This document shows, piece after piece, positions 9,138 to 16,353 of a stretch of DNA of 64,000 nt. Every line of letters begins with the position of its first letter. Positions within the stretch are counted from its first letter, which is position 1. The stretch comes from Legionella_C sp963803545 (GTDB lineage Bacteria; Pseudomonadota; Gammaproteobacteria; Legionellales; Legionellaceae): contig CAWDMX010000004.1 in NCBI GenBank assembly GCA_963803545.1, forward strand, positions 372,001 to 436,000. Direction: 5' to 3'. Below the pieces are notes generated by a model. It was not told the DNA's origin and did no database searches. It was given only the letters and a program-made list of their open reading frames with translations. Both the position numbers and the translations under genes were made by a program.

Positions 9138-9878
9138 ATGGCAGGACACAGCAAGTGGGCGAATATAAAGTTTAGAAAGGGAGTGCAAGACTCAAAGCGT
9201 GGTAAAATTTTCACTAAATTAATTCGTGAAATTACAGTAGCCGCACGAATTGGCGGTGCGGATGAGTCCTCTAATCCAAGACTTCGCGATGCGGTTATCA
9301 AAGCGCTTAAGGCAAATATGAAAAGAGACACCGTTGATAACGCTATTAAGCGTGGTGTTGGTGACCAAGATGCGGCAACAATGCTTGAAATGCGCTATGA
9401 AGGATATGGGCCCAACGGAGTTGCACTCATTGTTGATTGCCTATCGGATAACAAAAATCGAACCGTGTCCGACGTACGGCATGCTTTTACTAAGCATGGG
9501 GGCAACCTAGGAACGGATGGTTCTGTTGCTTACTTGTTTGATAAACAGGGTGCAATTTTGCTTACCGACTTTGCAAATATGGAAGCTGTCATGGAGGTAG
9601 CAATTGATTCCGGCGCATTGGATATAATTACCGAGAATGGGCAAATTGAGGTGATTACTGCAGCGGAGAATTATCACACAGTGCTGCAATCGCTAAACAA
9701 TGCTGGATTTAAAATAGAGCAGTCGGAACTTTCTATGTGCGCCAGTACTAGAGTTGAGGTAGATGACGACAGCGCCGAATCCCTAGTTAAATTGATAGAC
9801 GCACTTGAGGATCTGGATGATGTACAAGAAGTGCACAGCAATGCTCAGTTTTCCGAATTGTTTTATGAAACGCATTAG
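9138..9878 (+). CDS. yebC: YebC/PmpR family protein
   Basis: A 246-residue member of the YebC family, known as DNA-binding regulators and, in some bacteria, factors that help ribosomes through difficult motifs. The N-terminus MAGHSKWANIKFRKG is invariant in the family, followed by KIFTKLIREITVAAR, NPRLRDAVIKALKANMKRD and YEGYGPNGVALIVDCLSDN. It is directly followed by ruvC (3 bases) and ruvA, the usual gene order, which suggests one transcript. Confidence 0.95.
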   Translation: MAGHSKWANIKFRKGVQDSKRGKIFTKLIREITVAARIGGADESSNPRLRDAVIKALKANMKRDTVDNAIKRGVGDQDAATMLEMRYEGYGPNGVALIVDCLSDNKNRTVSDVRHAFTKHGGNLGTDGSVAYLFDKQGAILLTDFANMEAVMEVAIDSGALDIITENGQIEVITAAENYHTVLQSLNNAGFKIEQSELSMCASTRVEVDDDSAESLVKLIDALEDLDDVQEVHSNAQFSELFYETH

Positions 9879-9881
9879 TCG

Positions 9882-10391
9882 ATGACTACCATATTAGGCA
9901 TTGATCCAGGCTCACGCGTGACGGGCTATGGTCTTATTCGTGTTGAAAAAAATACAATCAATTACATTGACAGTGGCTGTATTCGTACCGACTCTAACGC
10001 AGCACTCAGCCTTCGCTTGCTGCAAATTTATAACGGTGTCTGTGAGCTGATGGATATGTACTCTCCGGAAGAAATTGCAATAGAAGAAGTTTTTATGTAT
10101 GAAAATGCGCGCTCAGCCTTAGTGTTAGGACACGCGCGAGGCGTTGCAATGGTTGCCGCCGCCTCGCATCGAAAAGTTATTAGCGAATACTCGGCGCGTG
10201 AAGTTAAGCAAGCGGTTGTGGGGTATGGCGCTGCTGAAAAAGCACAGGTTAAAAGTATGGTAGTAAGTTTATTGCATTTGAATAAGGCGCCACAAAACGA
10301 TGCAGCCGATGCCTTAGCCATTGCTATTTGCCATTCACATCACAGGCTGGGTATTGCGGCACGCAGTCAAACACGGAGACGAAAAAGATGA
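9882..10391 (+). CDS. ruvC: Holliday junction resolvase RuvC
   Basis: Endonuclease of 169 residues that resolves four-way junctions in recombination. The RNase H-like catalytic acids are in ILGIDPGSRVTGYG (first Asp), IAIEEVFMYEN (Glu) and APQNDAADALAIAICH (last Asp pair). VLGHARGVAM is also diagnostic. Its stop overlaps the ruvA start (ATGA at 10388-10391), so the two are translationally coupled. Confidence 0.96.
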   Translation: MTTILGIDPGSRVTGYGLIRVEKNTINYIDSGCIRTDSNAALSLRLLQIYNGVCELMDMYSPEEIAIEEVFMYENARSALVLGHARGVAMVAAASHRKVISEYSAREVKQAVVGYGAAEKAQVKSMVVSLLHLNKAPQNDAADALAIAICHSHHRLGIAARSQTRRRKR

Positions 10392-10990
10392 TTGGTTGGT
10401 TAAAAGGTATAATTATTGACAAATCGCATCCCGGCAAATTTGTTTTAAATGTTAATGGTGTGGGTTATGAGATTGAAACATCGCTGCAAACTTTTTTCGA
10501 ATTAGAAGCGCAGGTGAACCCCATTGAATTGCAGGTGCATACCGTAGTTCGCGAAGATGCTTTTTTACTTTTTGGCTTTGCGACGCTAAGTGAACGCGCT
10601 CTTTTTCGAGCATTAATTAAAATTAATGGCGTAGGCCCCAAAGTTGCCATAAACATCTTGTCAAGCGTTAGTCCGCCGGATTTTGTTGCCATTATTAGAG
10701 ACGAAAATCTTTCGATGTTAGTTAAACTTCCTGGTATAGGGAAAAAAACGGCAGAAAGGTTGCTTATTGAAATGAAAGACAACATTGAAAAAACAGTACC
10801 TATTGAGGTTGGTAATCAACCAATAATGGCGGGTGGGAGCTCTTTCAACACGCAACAAGAAGCGATTTTCGCGCTCGAGGCTTTGGGTTATAAACCACAA
10901 GAAGCAACCAAGTTAATTAAGAAAATTGATGACGGTCAAAAAAATTGCGAGCAACTAATTCGGGCAGCTCTTCAACTTGTAGCGCGTTAA
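10388..10990 (+). CDS. ruvA: Holliday junction branch migration protein RuvA
   Basis: A 200-residue junction-binding subunit of the RuvAB motor. Start MIGWLKGIIIDKSHPGKF is canonical. The OB-fold region is followed by helix-hairpin-helix motifs (INGVGPKVAINILS and LPGIGKKTAERLLIEMKD) and the C-terminal domain that contacts RuvB (QEAIFALEALGYKPQEATKLI). The ORF also reads upstream to 10328, but that part lies inside ruvC. ruvB, normally the next gene, does not follow; a strong hairpin and a convergent gene come next. Confidence 0.96.
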   Translation: MIGWLKGIIIDKSHPGKFVLNVNGVGYEIETSLQTFFELEAQVNPIELQVHTVVREDAFLLFGFATLSERALFRALIKINGVGPKVAINILSSVSPPDFVAIIRDENLSMLVKLPGIGKKTAERLLIEMKDNIEKTVPIEVGNQPIMAGGSSFNTQQEAIFALEALGYKPQEATKLIKKIDDGQKNCEQLIRAALQLVAR

Positions 10991-10994
10991 TAAG

Positions 10995-11031
10995 TTTCTT
11001 AAAAAACTCCACCACGAAGTTTTTTAAGAAA
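10995..11031. terminator. Strong hairpin after ruvA
   Basis: A perfect 14-bp inverted repeat, TTTCTTAAAAAACT (10995-11008) and AGTTTTTTAAGAAA (11018-11031), with a nine-base loop. It lies between convergent ruvA and an effector-like gene. The A/T-rich arms place U-rich tracts at the base in both directions, which fits a bidirectional terminator. Confidence 0.7.
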
Positions 11032-11038
11032 AAGGCAA

Positions 11039-12580
11039 TCAAATTTTAGGTTTGGTTGAAAAGGGGGTAGGAGCCGTATGCGGTTTAGTGGGAGCGTTGT
11101 TTGGTACTGGAGGAACATTGTTCGGACCAATTCCTGCGCCCGGTACAGACGGGTTTTTTCTTAAAACTTCAACAAATTGGGCATTTCGTGGCTGATTGGG
11201 ATGGGGTTTGTTGGGATCTAAAGGTAACTTACTATTTATTTCCCGCAACAGCGTCAATTGCTCTTTAGATAAGCCAAGACCCGTTAGAATTCGTGCATCA
11301 GAATTAGAAAACTCAGACTTGACGCGAGGCCTTGGTGACGGGGATGGCGTTTGCGCATTAGAAACATTGGCAATTTTTTCGAAATTAGGCTGGGCATTAT
11401 TCAGCTCATGTCGAACAACTGCTTGTAGGCTTTGTAAAGAGTTCACATTGTTACGCGCTTCTTCAATAGCCGACTTGATTTCGTGCGATCGAGTTTGAGT
11501 GGCATCTATCTTTTTCGCTAAGAATTGTTTTTTTTCATGATGCTCGCAACGATAGGAATGGCCAACCGTTGTAACATTGTTAGCATCAAACTCCGCCTTG
11601 GCAGCTTTGCGTTCTACAGCGTTTAAGTCTTCTAAAGTTTTATGCCGTGGAATCATGTATTTAACACCACCCGAGTCTAGTACAATTTTAAAATCGGGAC
11701 GTAAAACGTAAGCGGCATTTTTAAAATCCGATGCATTGCCCTCAGTATCTACAAAAACATGCTCTTTAGAAAAGCTTAACAGTTGTTTAATGAAAGTGAG
11801 AGCTAAATTATCCGCAACATTCGCATTCATTTCCACGGCAGTGTCCGTTGAAGCGCTAACTCCATCTACTAAAGAGGCGTTTCTATTAGAGATACGTTGT
11901 TGGTACACTTCTCGTAATTTCTTTAAAGCCTCATGCCCATCGGCCGCGACCAAACTAACCTCGTCAAGTTTTTCGCTAATAACATCATGATTGGTTAAAT
12001 GCAGCGCAAGTTCTGTTTCAAGAGAACTAATAAGTTGGGTTAATTCGTGCAGATGGTATTCTTGTCGGGAAATATGTTCATTTTCATAGGCAATCGTTTG
12101 CTCAAGAAATGCATCAAAATCTTCCAAGTCGTACGAAGGTTGGTAAAATCCTTCATAGTGCTCGTCTGCGTGGGCGACGGCTTTATTGTGCACAGCCAAG
12201 CGTCGTTTTTGATCATTTTTTAATTGTACAGCGTTCCCATTAATAGCTTTTGCGTGGGCTTTTTGCTCTGAGAAAAGATGGATCAAAAATAACGCCAACA
12301 TGCGATAAAGTAAGGAATGATGTTGTGATTGTGCATGTTGCTGTTGCTTAATTATCTCTTGCTCAACCTGCATTTGTTCAATAATAGCATTAAGGATATG
12401 TTTGCCAGCGGGGGAATGAAAAAAAACAAGCGCTTGCTCGGGCGTTTTAATACCGTAATAGCCAATCATCCGCAGTAAAGTACGTGCATCATACTTCAAA
12501 TTTTTAGGATCACTTTTAAACGACTCGGGGATGCTGTTGAACCAATCTTTGAAATTTTTTATCTCAATCCTTTTATTCAT
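11039..12580 (-). CDS. Coiled-coil protein with proline-rich tail, effector candidate
   Basis: An unrecognised 513-residue protein. The N-terminal ~100 residues are globular (KDWFNSIPESFKSD, DARTLLRMIGYYGIKTPEQA), followed by Gln/His-rich EQEIIKQQQHAQSQHH and a long helical, coiled-coil-prone middle (about 140-400). The last ~100 residues are rich in Pro/Asn (TPSPSPRPRV, PNNVPPVPNNAPTKP). There is no signal peptide. A hydrophobic patch LLYRMLALFLIHLF lies near residue 95. The composition resembles Legionellales type IV effectors, but no specific family match is claimed. It sits alone between ruvA and era, where ruvB and rnc/lepB would often be, so it looks inserted. Confidence 0.65.
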   Translation of the reverse strand: MNKRIEIKNFKDWFNSIPESFKSDPKNLKYDARTLLRMIGYYGIKTPEQALVFFHSPAGKHILNAIIEQMQVEQEIIKQQQHAQSQHHSLLYRMLALFLIHLFSEQKAHAKAINGNAVQLKNDQKRRLAVHNKAVAHADEHYEGFYQPSYDLEDFDAFLEQTIAYENEHISRQEYHLHELTQLISSLETELALHLTNHDVISEKLDEVSLVAADGHEALKKLREVYQQRISNRNASLVDGVSASTDTAVEMNANVADNLALTFIKQLLSFSKEHVFVDTEGNASDFKNAAYVLRPDFKIVLDSGGVKYMIPRHKTLEDLNAVERKAAKAEFDANNVTTVGHSYRCEHHEKKQFLAKKIDATQTRSHEIKSAIEEARNNVNSLQSLQAVVRHELNNAQPNFEKIANVSNAQTPSPSPRPRVKSEFSNSDARILTGLGLSKEQLTLLREINSKLPLDPNKPHPNQPRNAQFVEVLRKNPSVPGAGIGPNNVPPVPNNAPTKPHTAPTPFSTKPKI

Positions 12581-12738
12581 TAAATGACTCCTATGAAATT
12601 CTCACTCACATTAAACTTTAAAAAAGTATACACTAAAGAAGATTTTAATGAAAGCTAAGTGTTTTAAAATAGTACAATACGGCACTTTGTCGCTATAACA
12701 TGTTATCATGCGCCAATTCAACTAGGATTGATATTTTA

Positions 12739-13626
12739 ATGCGTAGTTTCTGTGGATATGTGGCGTTAATTGGCCGACCAAATGTCGGAAAATCTACTTT
12801 GTTAAATTGTATATTGCGGCAAAAATTGAGTATTACTTCGCGTAAGCCTCAGACTACGCGTCACAGCATACTTGGGATTAGTACCCAAGACGACACGCAA
12901 TTTGTTTATGTGGATACTCCCGGTATTCACATGGGTTCAAAAAATGCCATAAATCGACTTATGAATAAAACAGCCAACAGTGTAATTCGTGATGTGGATG
13001 TCGTGGTTTTTGTTGTGGAGGCTATGAGATGGCAAGAAGAAGATGACTATATTCTGCGCTCTATTAAACAAGCTGCAATCCCATGTATTTTGGCCATTAA
13101 TAAAATTGATAAATTTGGCGACAAAGATCAGCTCCTTCCCTGGATTGATAAAATCGCAGGACTGCATGATTTTAATGTAATTATTCCTATATCGGCGCAA
13201 GCTCGCATTCAAATAGATATTTTACAAAATAAAATAAAACCATTCTTGCCAGAAAGTCCCCATTTTTACGACAGCGATCAATTTACTGATAGACCAATTA
13301 AGTTTTTATGCGCCGAATTGTTACGAGAAAAAATATTCAGATTGTGTGGACAAGAAATACCGTACGCCACGACGGTTGAAATAGAGTCCTTTAAAGAAGA
13401 AGAGAAACTTATACGCATTCATGCATTAATTATTATCGATAGAGAAAGCCATAAACGAATTGTCATTGGTGATAATGGTGAAAAGATGAAGCAAATGGCT
13501 ACTTCAGCACGATTGGATATGGAAAAACTATTGGGGAAAAAAATATTTTTACAATGTTGGTGCAAAGTTAAACCGGGATGGGCTAACAACGAACATTTAT
13601 TGAAACAATTAGGCTATGATCGCTAA
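12739..13626 (+). CDS. era: GTPase Era
   Basis: Ribosome-assembly GTPase of about 295 residues that binds 16S rRNA. G motifs are GRPNVGKSTLLN (G1), QTTRHSILG (G2), VDTPGIHMG (G3) and INKIDKF (G4). The C-terminal KH domain has VEIESFKEEE, IVIGDNGEKMKQM and WCKVKPGWANNE. An earlier in-frame ATG at 12700 exists, but MRSFCGYVALIGRPNVGKS aligns better with known Era starts. The gene overlaps recO by 11 bases. The usual upstream lepB-rnc pair is absent. Confidence 0.95.
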   Translation: MRSFCGYVALIGRPNVGKSTLLNCILRQKLSITSRKPQTTRHSILGISTQDDTQFVYVDTPGIHMGSKNAINRLMNKTANSVIRDVDVVVFVVEAMRWQEEDDYILRSIKQAAIPCILAINKIDKFGDKDQLLPWIDKIAGLHDFNVIIPISAQARIQIDILQNKIKPFLPESPHFYDSDQFTDRPIKFLCAELLREKIFRLCGQEIPYATTVEIESFKEEEKLIRIHALIIIDRESHKRIVIGDNGEKMKQMATSARLDMEKLLGKKIFLQCWCKVKPGWANNEHLLKQLGYDR

Positions 13627-14278
13627 GGGACTGTTATTACATACGTACGTAAGTGGGGAAACCAGCAAGCGCTTAATTTTTTTTACTCAGCAATACGGTA
13701 TTATTAGCACCTATTTTAAAGGGGCCACGCGTTCTAAAAAAAATAGTTTGCTCCAGCCCTTTCTACCTGTGTGGTTGTATTTTAACAATGAGCAGGCTGC
13801 TTTTTTACAAAATATCGAGCCTGCTGCTGCGCATTTCGAGTTAGCTGGAAAATCGTTGTTTGCAGGCTTATATCTCAATGAATTGCTTTTTTATTGCCTT
13901 AAATCCTGCGACCCGCATCCCAATATTTACAATCGTTATTACTACGCCTTACAAGCACTAACGGTGGTTGATAACCCGAGTGCTCTTGAATCAATCTTAC
14001 GCAGCTTTGAGTGGTGGCTATTGCACGACAGCGGCTACCAGTTAAACAGCCTACCTATTCAATTAGACGCTTGTTACACCTTCCAGTTCGGCAAAGGGTT
14101 TACGCAATCAACGCAAGGGATTACAGGGTATCAGGCTCAAGAAATCACTGAAGGAAATTTTACAGATCTGGAAGTTTTACGAGTTGCGAAGCCATTATTT
14201 AGGCAAGCAATTGATAGACTTTTAAACGGGCGCGTTTTAAAATCACGTAGTTTATTTGTTCGTACGTTTAAAGCATAA
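13616..14278 (+). CDS. recO: DNA repair protein RecO
   Basis: A 220-residue RecFOR-pathway mediator that helps load RecA on gapped DNA. The OB-fold N-terminus is recognisable (GLLLHTYVSGETSKRLIFFTQQYGIISTYFKGATRSKK), then LFAGLYLNELLFYCL, SILRSFEWWLLHDSGY, and a C-terminal RQAIDRLLNGRVLKSRSLF. It is slightly shorter than the common ~240 residues. There is no Zn-binding cysteine cluster, as in other gammaproteobacterial RecO. The start inside era is supported by overlap and by the standard N-terminus. Confidence 0.9.
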   Translation: MIAKGLLLHTYVSGETSKRLIFFTQQYGIISTYFKGATRSKKNSLLQPFLPVWLYFNNEQAAFLQNIEPAAAHFELAGKSLFAGLYLNELLFYCLKSCDPHPNIYNRYYYALQALTVVDNPSALESILRSFEWWLLHDSGYQLNSLPIQLDACYTFQFGKGFTQSTQGITGYQAQEITEGNFTDLEVLRVAKPLFRQAIDRLLNGRVLKSRSLFVRTFKA

Positions 14279-14321
14279 ACTAGTCTTTATCCTATATTAT
14301 TATATTTAAGCGAAATTATTT

Positions 14322-15062
14322 ATGAAAAAACCAATTTTACTAGGTGTGAATATTGATCACATTGCCACTTTACGCGAAGCACGCAAAACACGTTATCCCG
14401 ATCCTGTTCAGGCTGCAATAGATGCCGAGGAGGCGGGTGCGGATGGAATTACGCTGCACATGCGTGAAGATTTACGGCATATTCAAGCACGAGATGTGCG
14501 ATTAATTAAGGAAATTTTACAAACTAGAATGAACTTAGAATTGGCCGTAACCAATGCCATGCTGGATTTTGCAGAGGAAATTATGCCTGAGCACAGTTGC
14601 CTAGTCCCTGAGAATCGCGCAGAAATAACCACTGAAGGCGGATTGGATGTTATCGCAAATTTTGAAAAAATAGCCAAAGCGGTACAACGGTTGAAAGCAA
14701 TTAACTCCGAGGTGTCACTGTTTATTGACGCTGATATTCCTCAAATAAAGGCGGCAATTGAACTTGGAGTGCCCGTTATTGAAATTCATACAGGTTGCTA
14801 CGCAGACGCCACCAACCCCTTATTGCAGCAACAGGAGTTGGCTCGAATAATTACGGCCAGTGAGTTTGCGACAAGTAAGGGATTAACTGTAAACGCCGGT
14901 CATGGTCTTAATTATCATAATGTTCAAGCAGTTGCGGCTATCCCTCAACTGCACGAGCTAAATATTGGTCATGCTATAGTGGCGCGCGCACTGTCTTGTG
15001 GTTTTAAAGACGCAGTGAAGCATATGCGTCAATTAATGGTTGAAGCACGACTAACCAATTAA
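14322..15062 (+). CDS. pdxJ: Pyridoxine 5'-phosphate synthase PdxJ
   Basis: A 246-residue TIM-barrel enzyme joining 1-deoxyxylulose 5-phosphate and 3-amino-2-oxopropyl phosphate to make vitamin B6. LGVNIDHIATLREARKTRYP is the family signature, followed by ADGITLHMREDLRHIQ, the catalytic region LELAVTNAM, SCLVPENRAEITTEGG and NAGHGLNYHN. It follows era-recO, the usual order. The intergenic gap of 43 bases could hold its own ribosome site but no clear terminator. Confidence 0.95.
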   Translation: MKKPILLGVNIDHIATLREARKTRYPDPVQAAIDAEEAGADGITLHMREDLRHIQARDVRLIKEILQTRMNLELAVTNAMLDFAEEIMPEHSCLVPENRAEITTEGGLDVIANFEKIAKAVQRLKAINSEVSLFIDADIPQIKAAIELGVPVIEIHTGCYADATNPLLQQQELARIITASEFATSKGLTVNAGHGLNYHNVQAVAAIPQLHELNIGHAIVARALSCGFKDAVKHMRQLMVEARLTN

Positions 15063-15076
15063 AATATTTAAATGGA

Positions 15077-15096
15077 TAGGGAGCTTTAGCTCCCTA
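15077..15096. terminator. Hairpin after pdxJ
   Basis: TAGGGAGCT and AGCTCCCTA form a perfect 9-bp palindrome with a two-base spacer (a tetraloop if one pair opens), 14 bases after the pdxJ stop and between pdxJ and the convergent bamD. No clean T-run follows on the plus strand, so intrinsic termination is probable rather than certain. Confidence 0.5.
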
Positions 15097-15164
15097 ATAA
15101 AAAACGACCGGTCCGCATTACGAATGCGAATAAAAACCTATCGGCACGCCCTAAATGGATATGC

Positions 15165-15926
15165 TTAGGGTTTGGGATTAGCATGATAGGTTGCGCGATA
15201 CACGCTTACAGCCTCATCATGCGCTTGAGTTAAACCTAAAATTTGATTAGCTTTAATAATTATTTGCAGTGCCTGCTGAACAGATGGTGCTTGTGGATAG
15301 GTTTTTACCAAGTAATTGGCTCGCTCAACAGCCGCAACATACATTTTTCTTGTAAAATAAAAATCGGCGATGTGCAATTCACGTTGAGCAAACATGTTTC
15401 GTAAGTAGATTAAACGCTGTAAAGCGTCACGCTTGTATTTACTGTCAGGAAAACGCTGCACAAATTGTGAAAAATCGGTATAAGCTTGATTGCCGGTGCC
15501 CGGATCGCGCCACGATTCATCAAGCGGTAAAACATTAGCAAAGGTCCCACGTGTTTGTTGAAAATTGGCAAGGCCTTTCATGTAATACGCATAATCCACA
15601 TGCTTTGCACGGGGATACATGTGAATAAATCGTTCTGCGCTGGCAGCGCAGGATGCGAAATCATCTTTACTATAATAGGCGTAAATTAAGTCAAGTTGAG
15701 ATTGTTCCGCGTATTCACTGAAGGGATACATTGTTTCTAAAGCTTCTAGTTTTTTTGCAGCGGTTGCGTACTCTTTTTTTCGCATTGCTGCATCCGCTTC
15801 TTTAAACAATTGTTGCGCAGTCATACCTTTATAAGGATTGGTGTCCTCATCGGTGTTAGACCACCAAGAGCAGGCTGTTAAAGAGGCTAAAGCGGAGGCT
15901 AAAATGAGTTGCTGTATTTTTTTCAT
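15165..15926 (-). CDS. bamD: Outer membrane assembly lipoprotein BamD
   Basis: A 253-residue lipoprotein of the BAM complex, which folds beta-barrel proteins into the outer membrane. The signal ends in the lipobox LTAC (Cys 19), followed by tetratricopeptide-like repeats: AQQLFKEADAAMRKKEYATAAKKLEALETMYPFSEYAEQ, LIYAYYSKDDFASCAASAERFIHMYPRAKHVDYAYYMKG and others. The BamD-typical FVQRFPDSKYKRDALQRL and HIADFYFTRKMYVAAVERANYL are clear. It is divergent from the tRNA-Ser gene. Confidence 0.94.
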   Translation of the reverse strand: MKKIQQLILASALASLTACSWWSNTDEDTNPYKGMTAQQLFKEADAAMRKKEYATAAKKLEALETMYPFSEYAEQSQLDLIYAYYSKDDFASCAASAERFIHMYPRAKHVDYAYYMKGLANFQQTRGTFANVLPLDESWRDPGTGNQAYTDFSQFVQRFPDSKYKRDALQRLIYLRNMFAQRELHIADFYFTRKMYVAAVERANYLVKTYPQAPSVQQALQIIIKANQILGLTQAHDEAVSVYRATYHANPKP

Positions 15927-16019
15927 TATTATTACCTAAACAAACTGACATTCAATTATCAATAAAACTGGTGAACATTATACGCATCAAAAATATTTTT
16001 GCGAACTTAAAATAAATTA

Positions 16020-16049
16020 TTTACAAAGGATTAAATAGTGCGATATAAT
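16020..16049 (+). promoter_or_regulatory. Sigma-70-type promoter of the tRNA-Ser gene
   Basis: TTTACA (16020-16025), an 18-base spacer and a perfect TATAAT (16044-16049), ending eight bases before the mature tRNA 5' end. No stringent-type GC discriminator is obvious. Confidence 0.7.
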
Positions 16050-16056
16050 CCGCAAC

Positions 16057-16144
16057 GGAGAGATGGCAGAGTGGTCGATTGCGGCGGTCTTGAAAACCGT
16101 TGAAGGGAAACCTTCCCAGGGTTCGAATCCCTGTCTCTCCGCCA
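16057..16144 (+). tRNA. tRNA-Ser (anticodon UGA), CCA encoded
   Basis: An 88-base cloverleaf. Acceptor arm GGAGAGA (16057-16063) pairs with TCTCTCC (16134-16140), then discriminator G and encoded CCA. The anticodon arm GCGGT-CTTGAAA-ACCGT places TGA at 16091-16093. A long variable arm (GAAGGGAAACCTTC) and T-arm GGGTTCGAATCCC are typical of serine tRNAs. Confidence 0.97.
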
Positions 16145-16353
16145 ACACGCGCACCCCACACACATTAATGCAATACCTGTAAAAACTCTAATTTTTTATT
16201 GAATTGAAAATTGACGGATTACTTTAATTTGAAAGTAATTTCCCCCTTGCTTGTATCTTGTTAGCCCTATTTTAAATGTTAAAAACTACTTTTTAAATCG
16301 CACTCCATTGTCCGCCAACGGAGTTAGAAATCACGCACGAATCAAGCTTTGTT

